Assembly: GCA_044871085.1 (NCBI GenBank) | Contig: JBIOZI010000288.1 | Coordinates: 1-14,799 of the forward strand | Direction of reading: 5' to 3' | Length of the DNA: 14,799 nt | Source: CADEED01 sp044871085 | Lineage (GTDB): Bacteria; Pseudomonadota; Gammaproteobacteria; Steroidobacterales; Steroidobacteraceae | Part shown: positions 1 to 6,580 of the stretch, one piece after another | Layout of the letters: the number at the start of each line of letters is the position of its first letter | How positions within the stretch are numbered: the stretch's first letter is position 1 | Notes under the pieces: generated by a model | Told to the model about the DNA's origin: nothing | Database searches by the model: none | The model's input: the letters and a program-made list of their open reading frames with translations, nothing else | Translations under genes and position numbers: made by a program

Positions 1-104
1 GTTCCTGCGTTGAGAGCGCGCGTCTCACTAGCGTCGTGCGAAGAGCGCGGGGCTCGGGCTCGGCGCTCTGCCCACGCATGAGCTGGAGTTCCTGGCACAC
101 AGCA
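1..104. other. Unassigned window edge, no supported gene
   Basis: No convincing coding frame is visible on either strand. One plus-strand frame stays open from base 1 to a TGA at 79-81, but its translation is Arg/Ala-rich without recognisable motifs, as expected by chance at this GC content. It could be the 3' end of a gene lying outside the window. The stretch ends where the palindromic repeat element begins. Confidence 0.3.
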
Positions 105-428
105 GAAAAGGGGACAGATCTATTTACGACGAGCGTGGCTCGCGGCGAATGGGATTCGCGCAGGGCGTGTCCGCGATATGCGAGTGGAGCGCGGCGGAAT
201 GCGACGTTCTAGGCACGAAGCCGCCACTCGATGCGCCACCGGCCACGTGCTTCGCAAGCGTCTCGCCCCGCCCTCATCACCGAATCAACCAGGCGGCGGG
301 CCCCACTCTCGCGACCCCCCACACCCCATATCCGCCGCGCAGAGCGAGACATATCGCGGGCGCGACCTGCGCGAATCCCATTCGCCGCGAACCGCGACCC
401 TCCGAAAATAGATCTGTCCCCTTTTCCT
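105..428. mobile_element. Palindromic non-autonomous repeat element (REP/RAYT- or MITE-like)
   Basis: The two ends are long imperfect inverted repeats. Bases 105-180 match the reverse complement of about 350-426 almost throughout: GAAAAGGGGACAGATCTATTT at the tip, then GCGGCGAATGGGATTCGCGCAGG, then CCGCGATATG. Weaker pairing (GCGCGGCGGA) continues inward to about 200 and 330. The centre, about 200-330, carries no transposase-like ORF, so the element cannot move by itself. Sequences of the type GGAAAAGGGGACAGATYTATTTTC are, from memory, common around REP-associated tyrosine transposase (Y1/IS200-like) genes in gammaproteobacteria; that link is recalled, not shown here. As RNA or single-stranded DNA it would fold into one long hairpin. 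Confidence 0.7.
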
Positions 429-468
429 GAACCGCGACCCTCCGAAAATAGATCTGTCCCCTTTTCCT
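391..468. repeat. Two tandem 38-bp copies (period 40) of the element end
   Basis: Bases 391-428 and 431-468 are identical (ACCGCGACCCTCCGAAAATA, then GATCTGTCCCCTTTTCCT). The duplication repeats only the right tip of the palindromic element, without its inner arm. The second copy ends inside the stop codon of the minus-strand MFS gene (TAG, 469-467): that strand reads GCG TAG then GAAAAGGGGACAG. Either the element inserted exactly at the gene's end, or its border supplies part of the stop codon. Confidence 0.85.
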
Positions 469-1675
469 ACGCTCGGGTGGCGCGTAGAGCGATCAACACG
501 CATAGGAACACGAGAAGGGCGGACACGAGATACGGTGCGCCGGGCAGGTACACGGGCGCGCCTTCGGCGCTGAAGTGGCTGAACAGTTGCGTCATGAACA
601 GCGGCGACACCACGGCGGCGACGCTCGCGATGCTCGCCACGGCGCCTTGCAGCTCGCCCTGTGACGACGGCCCCACCTGCCCGGACATGACGCTCTGCAT
701 GGCCGGATTGGCGATGGCCCCGAGCGAGCCGATGGCGAGCGCGGGGTAGATCATCCAGCCGGCGGGCACCAGGCCGTACAGCGCGAACCCCACGGTCATC
801 AGCAGGAAGCCGACGACGATCGCGCGCCGCTCGCCGAGTTTCGGCACCACCATGCCCGTCAGACCTCCCATGACGATCACCGTCATGACGCCGACGAACG
901 TCAGCGACCAGCCGACCTCGGACGGACCCCAGCCGAATTTCAGCTGCGTGAAGAACATCCATACCGCGGGCAGCGAATCGTGGGCGATCTGGTACAGCAG
1001 CACCGCGAACAGCAGGCCGGCGACCATCGGCAGATGCGCCAGGCTCTTGAACGCGCCGAACGGATTCGCGCGCGCCCATTCGAACGGGCGCCGGCGCTCC
1101 TTGGGCAGTGTTTCCGGCAGCACGAAGAAGCCGAAAATGACGTTTGCGAGGGCCAGCCCCGCGGCGGCGAAGAACGGCGCGCGCACGTCGATGTGCTCGG
1201 CCACGAAACCGCCGATGACCGGGCCGAGCGTGAAGCCGGAGCCCCAGGCCGCGCCGATGAAGCCGAAGTTCTTGGCGCGCGTCTGCGCGGTGCTGATATC
1301 GCCGATGTATGCGCCTGCCACGGCGAACGACGCCCCGAACAGGCCCGCGAACGCACGGCCGATGAACAGCCACGTCATCGAAGTGGCGAGACCGGTCAGC
1401 AGGAAGTCCACGCCGAATGCGAACAACGATGCGAGCAGCAGCGGGCGGCGGCCGTATCGATCGCTCAGGTTCCCGACCACCGGCGCCATGAAGAACTGCA
1501 GCAGTGCGTACACCGCCATGAGATAGCCGCCCCAGTCGGCGGCGGTGCTCAGCGGCTCGCCCGTGAGGGTCATGATGACGCCGGGCAGCGAGGGGATGAT
1601 GATGCCGAACCCGAGGCTATCTATGAAAACGGATAGCAGGACGAACGTGAGGGCGGCGCGGGATGTGGAGCTCAT
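467..1675 (-). CDS. Tet-type MFS drug efflux transporter
   Basis: Encodes a 402-residue inner-membrane proton antiporter of the major facilitator superfamily, closest in pattern to the TetA/TCR drug-efflux group (normally about 400 residues, 12 TM helices). The N-terminal helix has the IDSLGFGIIIPSLP pattern of that group. MFS motif A, GNLSDRYGRR, lies at residues 68-77 in the loop after TM2. A GASFAVAGAYIGDIS segment follows where TetA-like proteins have a GAxxxVAxAYxAD motif. A charged central loop (PKERRRPFEW) separates the two six-helix halves. The ATG at 1675 is chosen because it starts directly before TM1; the frame stays open upstream to 1969, but that part lies over the divergent sigma-factor gene and is not membrane-like. 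The substrate cannot be told from sequence. It is divergent from the sigma factor (about 96 bp between starts), and its stop codon abuts a repeat element. Confidence 0.9.
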   Translation of the reverse strand: MSSTSRAALTFVLLSVFIDSLGFGIIIPSLPGVIMTLTGEPLSTAADWGGYLMAVYALLQFFMAPVVGNLSDRYGRRPLLLASLFAFGVDFLLTGLATSMTWLFIGRAFAGLFGASFAVAGAYIGDISTAQTRAKNFGFIGAAWGSGFTLGPVIGGFVAEHIDVRAPFFAAAGLALANVIFGFFVLPETLPKERRRPFEWARANPFGAFKSLAHLPMVAGLLFAVLLYQIAHDSLPAVWMFFTQLKFGWGPSEVGWSLTFVGVMTVIVMGGLTGMVVPKLGERRAIVVGFLLMTVGFALYGLVPAGWMIYPALAIGSLGAIANPAMQSVMSGQVGPSSQGELQGAVASIASVAAVVSPLFMTQLFSHFSAEGAPVYLPGAPYLVSALLVFLCVLIALRATRA

Positions 1676-1771
1676 GCGGGTCGCGCATTCTCCGGCATAT
1701 GTCTGGTCCGGTGCCAGCCCGTACGCTAGGCTGCCTGCATCCACGGCCGCTTGCCGCGCGTAGCACTCACC

Positions 1772-2338
1772 ATGAACCGGAACGACACCCTGCCGCCGGA
1801 GATCGAGCTCGCCCAGCTGTTGCAGCGCTGCGCGGCCCAGGATCAGGCGGCAGTCCGCACCCTGTACGACAAGACCTCGCCCATCCTGTTCGCGCGGCTG
1901 CTGCGCATGCTGCGGCGGCGCTCGGTGGCCGAGGAGGCGTTGCAGGACGTCTACGTGCGCATCTGGCAACGGGCCGGCCAGTTCGAGGCCGGTCGCGGCC
2001 GGGCGCTGGCCTGGATGGTCACGATCGCGCGCTACTGCGCCATCGACCTCATGCGCCGCGAGCGCATGACGCTGGTCTCAGACGACTCGCTGGCGGAGAT
2101 CGCCGACGAGTCGGGCGGGGAAGCGCTCACGCTCGAGAAGCCTAACAACTTCGACAGCTGCATCGGGCAGCTCAACGAGAACACGCGCCAGTGCCTGACG
2201 CTGGCCTTCGTCGAGGGCCGCTCGCACGACGAGATCGCGCGGCTCACCACGAACCCGCTCGGCAGCGTGAAGAGCTGGATCCGCCGGGGCCTGCTCGCGC
2301 TGCGGGACTGCCTGTCCGCCGAAAGGCAGACCACGTGA
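1772..2338 (+). CDS. ECF-family RNA polymerase sigma factor
   Basis: A 188-residue sigma-70-family factor with only regions 2 and 4, the ECF layout. Region 2 spans about residues 30-97: AEEALQDVYVRIWQRA (53-68) is the core-binding helix, and the WMVTIARYCAIDLMRRE segment (81-97) is the -10-recognition and strand-opening part. A short acidic linker (about 103-123) leads to region 4 at about 128-182, with helix-turn-helix HDEIARLTTNPLGSVKSWIRRG (152-173) for -35 binding. The ATG at 1772 is preferred over an upstream in-frame TTG at 1751; neither has a good ribosome-binding site. The stop overlaps the GTG of the next gene by four bases (GTGA), so sigma and anti-sigma are translationally coupled. 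By family knowledge it is held inactive by that partner. The inducing signal is unknown. Confidence 0.93.
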   Translation: MNRNDTLPPEIELAQLLQRCAAQDQAAVRTLYDKTSPILFARLLRMLRRRSVAEEALQDVYVRIWQRAGQFEAGRGRALAWMVTIARYCAIDLMRRERMTLVSDDSLAEIADESGGEALTLEKPNNFDSCIGQLNENTRQCLTLAFVEGRSHDEIARLTTNPLGSVKSWIRRGLLALRDCLSAERQTT

Positions 2339-3012
2339 AGACCGGTAACCGAGAGCTGCTCGACCGCCTGGCGGCGGAATACGTGCTCGGCACGCTGCGC
2401 GGCCGCGCGCGCCGGCGCTTCGAGCGCTGGCTGCTGTCGCCGCAGGTGGGTGCGCTGGTGAATGCCTGGGAAAAACGTCTCGCGGGCCTCGAGCCACAGC
2501 TGCAGGCGGTGGTGCCGTCGCCCAAGGTGTGGAGCGGCATCGAGCGCAAGCTCGAGCTGCGCGCGCGCGCGCGCCGCCCGGCCGTGCGCTGGCTCGCCAT
2601 CGCCGCCTCGGTCATGTTCTTCGCGATGATCGGCCTGCTGATGGTCAAGGGCCCGAAGCCGCTGCCGGCCACCGAGGTGGCCTTCATCCAGGCCGATGCC
2701 CAGACTATCTACTGGCGCGTCGAGATCCTGGGCGAGAACCAGGAGCTGAGCATGCACGTGCACCAGGTGCACGACCTGCCGCCCGGCAAGTCGCACGAGC
2801 TGTGGGCGCTGCCCGAGGGTGGCGCGCCGGTGTCGCTCGGCCTGCTGCCGCAGAGCGGCGATCACCATCGCGTGCTCACGGCCGCGCAGCGCGCCGCGCT
2901 CGCCGGTGCCAAGCAGATCGCGGTCAGCCTCGAACCGTCGGGCGGCTCGCCCAACGGGGTTCCGGGCCAGGTCCTGCACGTGGCGCCGCTCGAGGTCACG
3001 AAACGCGCGTAA
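2335..3012 (+). CDS. RskA-type membrane anti-sigma factor
   Basis: A 225-residue single-pass membrane protein that should bind and inhibit the sigma factor encoded just upstream. The cytoplasmic N-terminus carries the typical anti-sigma segment LAAEYVLGTLRGRARRRFE (residues 12-30). One TM helix follows at about 84-104 (VRWLAIAASVMFFAMIGLLM). The periplasmic RskA domain at about 110-222 shows the family hallmarks SHELWALPEGGAPVSLG (153-169) and IAVSLEPSGGSPNG (195-208). The N-terminus lacks the HxxxCxxC zinc motif of ZAS-type anti-sigmas. The GTG start at 2335 is chosen because it overlaps the upstream stop; longer in-frame versions only read through the sigma gene in the wrong frame. Release of such factors usually involves regulated intramembrane proteolysis (family knowledge). 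Confidence 0.92.
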   Translation: MKTGNRELLDRLAAEYVLGTLRGRARRRFERWLLSPQVGALVNAWEKRLAGLEPQLQAVVPSPKVWSGIERKLELRARARRPAVRWLAIAASVMFFAMIGLLMVKGPKPLPATEVAFIQADAQTIYWRVEILGENQELSMHVHQVHDLPPGKSHELWALPEGGAPVSLGLLPQSGDHHRVLTAAQRAALAGAKQIAVSLEPSGGSPNGVPGQVLHVAPLEVTKRA

Positions 3013-3052
3013 CGGCCTGATTGGCAAGCCGTCGCGGCTGTGACAAGGGTCT

Positions 3053-3070
3053 CAAATCGTCCCCGATTTG
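3053..3070. promoter_or_regulatory. Perfect 7-bp inverted repeat upstream of the DUF11 gene
   Basis: CAAATCG (3053-3059), spacer TCCC, CGATTTG (3064-3070). It lies in the 120 bp between the anti-sigma gene and the DUF11 gene, just after TGTGACAAGGGTC. It has no T-run, so it is not a standard terminator. It could be an operator, an RNA hairpin, or chance. Confidence 0.4.
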
Positions 3071-3118
3071 CACCCACATTATGAGAGCTACGCCTGCATG
3101 TGCTGCAGCGCGACTGCC

Positions 3119-3124
3119 TAAAGT
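3119..3124 (+). promoter_or_regulatory. Candidate -10 hexamer giving a 2-nt leader
   Basis: TAAAGT ends nine bases before the ATG at 3133, placing the predicted +1 near 3131. No good -35 box sits 16-18 bases upstream, so it could be an activator- or ECF-dependent site, or chance. It is listed because the same geometry recurs at three other genes of the window. Confidence 0.35.
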
Positions 3125-3132
3125 TGACCCCC

Positions 3133-6100
3133 ATGAGAGAGGTGTTCGTCACCGGCGTCCGCGGGAGCAAGACCCGCGGATGTCTTTTCGCGTTGCTCGC
3201 GCTCGCCCTGTTCGGCGCGCGCGATGCGTCCGCGCAGGCGATCACGCGCTTCGTGCGCGACACCGGCCACATCAATTTCGTCACCACCGGCGGCAGCATG
3301 CGCACGCTGCCCAACGGCGCGGCGGGCGCTCCCGACCAATGTACCGTCGGCGCCAGCAGCTCGCAGACGCTGTCGGGCATTCCCGCCGGCACGACGATCC
3401 GCAACGCGTACCTGTACTGGGGCGGCTCGGGCACCACGAACGACACCACCGTCACGTTCAACGGCAACACCGTCACCGCGTCGCGCACCTTCAACACGAC
3501 GGTGCCGTTCAACAGCAGTAACCACGGTTATTTCGGCGACTTCGCGAACGTCACCAGCATCGTCAGCACGACGGGCAATGGCACCTACACGCTGAGCGGC
3601 CTGACGGTGAACACCGGCAACCCCTGGTGCAACAACAGTCTGGTCGCCGGCGGCTGGTCGCTGATCGTCATCTACGAAAGCGCCGCCGAGCGGTTGCGCG
3701 CCATCAACGTATTCGACGGCATGGACTACTTCTACGGCAGCTCGCTCACGACGCTGCCCGACGGTTTCCGCGTGCCGGCTTCGAACATCGACGGCCGCAT
3801 CGGTGTCTTCACGCTCGACGGTGATCCGGCCAACTCCACCGCGCTGAACGGCTTCAGCGAGGCGCTGCGCTACAACGGCACGCTGCTCGACGACGGCATC
3901 AATGTCGCGGGCAGCAATCCGCTGGTGCAGCAGTTCGACGGCACCATCAACACGCAGGGCATCGCCACCAGCTACGGCATCGACGTCGACCAGTACGACA
4001 TCAGCTCGCTGCTCACGCCCGGCCAGACCAGCGGCACCATCCTGTATTCCGCCGGCGGCGACGTCGTCGTGCTCATGGCCCAGGTCGTGAGCGCCACGTC
4101 GGACCCGGCGGTGGACCTGACCGTCGCGAAGACGCACACGGGTTCGTTCGTCTCCGGCGCAACCGGGACGTATTCGATCACGGTGACGAACTCGGCGAGC
4201 GCCGAGCGCGAGGACAACACCGTCACGGTGGTCGACACGCTGCCGGCGGGCCTCACGTACAACTCCTTCGCCGGCACGGGCTGGAGCTGCGCGGCGGTCG
4301 CGCAGGTGGTCACCTGCACGCATCCCGCGACGCTCAATCCGGGCGCGTCGTTCCCGGTGCTCAGCATCACGGTCAACGTGCTCGAGGCCGCGGCCGCGTC
4401 GGTGACGAACACCGTGACCGTGAGCACGCCCAGCTTCGAGGTCGTCACCAACAACAATTCCGCCACCGACGTGACGGCGACCATCGATCCGGCCCTTTCG
4501 ACCTCGACGAAAGCCGTGGTCGATGTCAACGGCGGCGAAGCGTCCCCGGGCGACACGCTGCGCTACACGATCACGCTCAACGAGAGCGCGGGCGGGCAGG
4601 CGATCAATGTGTCGGTGGTCGACAGCATCCCCAACAACACGACCTTCGCGGGCTTCGTGTCGCTGCCCGCCGGTGTGACCACCGCCTACAGCCCGCCGCC
4701 CGCCGGCGTGAACGGCGACGGCCAGATCACGATCTCCGGCATCACGGTGCCCGCCAGCAGCTCCGTGACGCTGGTCTTCGACGTGACGGTGAACGCGGGC
4801 ACCGCGCCCGGCTCGACCGTCGACAACACCGCGACCGTCACGAACCCGAACGGCCCGGAGAACAATCCGGCGGCGCCGCAGCTCATCGTGAACCCATCTC
4901 TGATCGCGAGCTCGGGCCAGAAATTCCTGTACCTGCGGCGTGACGCGGCCGCGGCCCGTTCGCTGTCGCGCAATCGCCCGACCACGGCGGACACCAACCA
5001 CGACCTCGCGACCAACACTACCGTGACCTGGGTGATCACCCCGGTGCTGCGGCAGCAGCTCATCGTGCCGGCCGGCAACATTCCCGTGCGCCTGTGGCTG
5101 TCGCGCAATGGCGGTACCGGGGCGCGCAACGTCACGGTGACGCTCACCTCGAGCGCCGGCGGCCTCAATGCGACCCAGACGCTGTCGGTGACGCCGAACA
5201 ACAGCACGACGGTGCCCACGATCGCGAATTTCACGCTCAACAACGCGGCGCTGCGCACGATCCCGGTGAACGCCACGCTGACGCTGTCGGTCTTCAACCA
5301 GGCCGGCGTCAACACGATGACGATCTGGCCGAACGCGAACGGCGGCTCGACCGCCGGCGTGCCCAACAACTCGCGTGTCGAGCTCAACTCAAACAGCGTC
5401 ATCAACGTCGACAGCGTGGCGTCGTACACCGCCGCGTTCAACACCGGCTCGATCCAGACCACCTTCTTCCCGAACGCCGCGATGTTCATACGCGCGCAAG
5501 TCAGCGATCCGTTCGGCGCCTTCGACATCTCGGGCGCGAACATCACGATCATCGATCCGTCGGGCGTGACGCAGGTGAACAACCAGCCCATGACGGCGCA
5601 GCTGATCGCGCCTTCGACCTGCACCTCGACCGCGGCCGCGAGCTGTATCTTCCAGTTCCCATATACCGTGCCCAACACCGCCTCCGCGACTTCCCCGCTG
5701 CTGGGTGGATGGACGGTGCGCGTGGTGGCGAACGAGGGCGTCGAAGGCACGGTGACGGACCTGGGCGTCGGCAATTTCACCGTCGTCTTCCCGCAGCCGA
5801 CGGTCACGATGGTGAAGACCTCCACGGTGCTGTCGGATCCCTTCAACAACGCCACCAATCCCAAGCGCATACCGAACGCGGTGGTGCGCTATGACATCTC
5901 GCTGACGAACAGCGGCCCGGGCACCGTCGATGCGGGCACGCTGACCATCACCGATCCGGTGCCGGCGAACTCGTCGATGTACGTCGCGACGACCTCGGGC
6001 GACCCGGTCGAGTTCATCAATGGCGCGGGCCCGGCGATCAGCGGCCTCACGTACAGCTACGCAACCAGCGTGTCGTATTCCTCGACCGGCGCGGCAGGCC

Positions 6101-6243
6101 CGTGGGGCTATACGCCCGTGCCCGACGTAAATGGCTTCGACCCCGCGGTGCGCGCCGTACGGGTCATTCCGGCCGGCACGATGAACGCGGCGGGGAGCGG
6201 CAACCCCACGTTCACCGTCCGATTCCGGGTCCGCATCAATTAA
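3133..6243 (+). CDS. Large secreted surface protein with DUF11 repeats
   Basis: A 1036-residue exported protein. The N-terminus has a Sec signal peptide: basic start, hydrophobic CLFALLALALFGA, cleavage probably after DASA before QAI (about residue 35). About 36-320 is a beta-rich domain (AYLYWGGSGTTNDTTVTFNG) of a kind often found ahead of DUF11 repeats. DUF11-type repeats follow at about 325-445 (DLTVAKTHTG, TYSITVTNS, DTLPAGLTYNSF) and 454-587 (GDTLRYTITLNES, VVDSIPNNTTFAGF). About 590-885 is unassigned, Asn/Thr-rich and probably beta-structured. A third, diverged DUF11-like unit (TMVKTSTVLSD, VRYDISLTNSGPGTVDAG) ends the protein. No LPxTG, PEP-CTERM or autotransporter domain is visible, so the anchor is unknown. 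ATG 3133 starts the signal peptide; an in-frame GTG at 3100 adds 11 unlikely residues. Position after the sigma/anti-sigma pair suggests it is a target or effector of that system. Confidence 0.85.
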   Translation: MREVFVTGVRGSKTRGCLFALLALALFGARDASAQAITRFVRDTGHINFVTTGGSMRTLPNGAAGAPDQCTVGASSSQTLSGIPAGTTIRNAYLYWGGSGTTNDTTVTFNGNTVTASRTFNTTVPFNSSNHGYFGDFANVTSIVSTTGNGTYTLSGLTVNTGNPWCNNSLVAGGWSLIVIYESAAERLRAINVFDGMDYFYGSSLTTLPDGFRVPASNIDGRIGVFTLDGDPANSTALNGFSEALRYNGTLLDDGINVAGSNPLVQQFDGTINTQGIATSYGIDVDQYDISSLLTPGQTSGTILYSAGGDVVVLMAQVVSATSDPAVDLTVAKTHTGSFVSGATGTYSITVTNSASAEREDNTVTVVDTLPAGLTYNSFAGTGWSCAAVAQVVTCTHPATLNPGASFPVLSITVNVLEAAAASVTNTVTVSTPSFEVVTNNNSATDVTATIDPALSTSTKAVVDVNGGEASPGDTLRYTITLNESAGGQAINVSVVDSIPNNTTFAGFVSLPAGVTTAYSPPPAGVNGDGQITISGITVPASSSVTLVFDVTVNAGTAPGSTVDNTATVTNPNGPENNPAAPQLIVNPSLIASSGQKFLYLRRDAAAARSLSRNRPTTADTNHDLATNTTVTWVITPVLRQQLIVPAGNIPVRLWLSRNGGTGARNVTVTLTSSAGGLNATQTLSVTPNNSTTVPTIANFTLNNAALRTIPVNATLTLSVFNQAGVNTMTIWPNANGGSTAGVPNNSRVELNSNSVINVDSVASYTAAFNTGSIQTTFFPNAAMFIRAQVSDPFGAFDISGANITIIDPSGVTQVNNQPMTAQLIAPSTCTSTAAASCIFQFPYTVPNTASATSPLLGGWTVRVVANEGVEGTVTDLGVGNFTVVFPQPTVTMVKTSTVLSDPFNNATNPKRIPNAVVRYDISLTNSGPGTVDAGTLTITDPVPANSSMYVATTSGDPVEFINGAGPAISGLTYSYATSVSYSSTGAAGPWGYTPVPDVNGFDPAVRAVRVIPAGTMNAAGSGNPTFTVRFRVRIN

Positions 6244-6296
6244 GTCGCGTCCGGCTCCCGGCGACCTAGGACGCACCCCGTCCGTTGCACTCGTTC

Positions 6297-6312
6297 GATG
6301 CGATTTCGCATC
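6297..6312. promoter_or_regulatory. Palindrome upstream of sigma-54 promoter, possible activator site
   Basis: GATGCGA (6297-6303), TT, TCGCATC (6306-6312) form a 7-bp inverted repeat. A wider TGCAC (6286-6290) and GTGCA (6315-6319) pair flanks it. It sits about 117-132 bases upstream of the predicted sigma-54 start, the usual range for enhancer-binding-protein sites. It could equally be an RNA hairpin at the end of the DUF11 transcript. Confidence 0.35.
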
Positions 6313-6331
6313 CGGTGCACTCATCCTGGAC

Positions 6332-6354
6332 TGTCATTCGCCAGACATCGTGTC
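6332..6354. promoter_or_regulatory. TGTC/GACA repeats, possible activator site
   Basis: TGTC (6332-6335), eight bases, GACA (6344-6347), three bases, TGTC (6351-6354) give two overlapping inverted repeats about 75-97 bases upstream of the predicted sigma-54 start. The arms are short, so chance is possible; no named regulator can be assigned. Confidence 0.3.
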
Positions 6355-6367
6355 ACAGGCACAATTC

Positions 6368-6387
6368 GGCCGCCCACACGGCCTTTT
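6368..6387 (+). terminator. Weak terminator-like hairpin after the DUF11 gene
   Basis: GGCCG (6368-6372), loop CCCACA, CGGCC (6379-6383), then TTTT. The stem is only five pairs and the T-run four bases. It lies 125 bp after the DUF11 stop and just before the sigma-54 promoter, so it might stop read-through into the small-RNA unit. Confidence 0.3.
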
Positions 6388-6401
6388 ACGTCTCGGCCGG
6401 G

Positions 6402-6418
6402 TTGGCACGCCGATTGCT
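6402..6418 (+). promoter_or_regulatory. Sigma-54 (RpoN) promoter, -24/-12 type
   Basis: TTGGCACGCCGATTGCT matches the established sigma-54 consensus YTGGCACGNNNNTTGCW at every fixed position. The invariant GG (6404-6405) and GC (6416-6417) are separated by exactly ten bases, as required. The predicted start is about 6429. There is no ORF with a plausible start directly downstream, and an intrinsic terminator follows at 6480-6519, so the promoter appears to drive a short non-coding RNA. Such promoters need an ATP-dependent enhancer-binding activator; candidate inverted repeats lie 75-145 bases upstream. Confidence 0.8.
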
Positions 6419-6428
6419 TTATCTAGTT

Positions 6429-6519
6429 CGTCTGCGGAATGTTCTCCTCCCCCCTCGTGAGACATTTTTTGCTGGACAGACGCGTGCAGGAACGGAAGGG
6501 CCTGCACGCGTTTTTTTTT
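6429..6519 (+). ncRNA. Candidate sigma-54-dependent small RNA with C-rich loop
   Basis: Defined by a consensus RpoN promoter and a strong terminator, about 90 nt in all. CGTCTG (6429-6434) can pair with CAGACG (6477-6482). Inside, AATGT plus CTC (6438-6446, one bulged T) pairs with GAGACATT (6459-6466), leaving a 12-nt apical loop CTCCCCCCTCGT (6447-6458). That loop is complementary to purine-rich Shine-Dalgarno sequences, like the C-rich loops of sX13 in Xanthomonas or the CUYCUCCC loops of alphaproteobacterial small RNAs. Four GGA triplets (6436, 6474, 6489, 6494) also allow a CsrA/RsmA-binding role. The outer stem and the terminator share bases 6480-6482, so they compete. No Rfam family is recognised. 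Other proteobacterial sRNAs under sigma-54 include CrcZ, GlmY/GlmZ and Qrr. Confidence 0.6.
6480..6519 (+). terminator. Strong intrinsic terminator
   Basis: ACGCGTGCAGG (6480-6490), loop AACGGAAGGG, CCTGCACGCGT (6501-6511): an 11-pair perfect stem whose last pair uses the first base of the T-run. Nine consecutive T (6511-6519) follow. It is the best intrinsic terminator in the window and closes the candidate small RNA. Confidence 0.92.
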
Positions 6520-6580
6520 GTCTCGGCCTCGACGTGACGGCAGCCCCGAACTTGCGCACTCCATTCGACCGCAGCAACGC

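Noticed and set aside
93..108. CTGGCACACAGCAG as a sigma-54 promoter
   Set aside because: No GC at the -12 position and no gene or terminator downstream; it leads only into the repeat element.
200..330. Remnant transposase gene inside the palindromic element
   Set aside because: Short frames there are Arg/Pro-rich with no Y1 transposase HUH or catalytic Tyr pattern.
391..468. Two-copy repeat as the start of a CRISPR array
   Set aside because: The copies are separated by two bases only, with no spacer-sized unique sequence and no cas genes.
1702..1716. TGGCAC on the minus strand upstream of the MFS gene as a sigma-54 promoter
   Set aside because: The -12 GC is missing: ten bases after GG the sequence is GA, so the required -24/-12 pattern fails.
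3118..5001. Long minus-strand frame opposite the DUF11 gene
   Set aside because: Composition is dominated by Arg, Gly, Val and His from GC-rich antisense codons and no motif is visible, while the plus strand has a signal peptide and DUF11 repeats.
6465..6470. The T-run TTTTTT at 6465-6470 as a separate terminator after the C-rich hairpin
   Set aside because: The preceding stem is A/T-rich with a bulge, too weak for standard termination; the later 11-pair stem with nine T is far stronger. Premature stopping here cannot be excluded.
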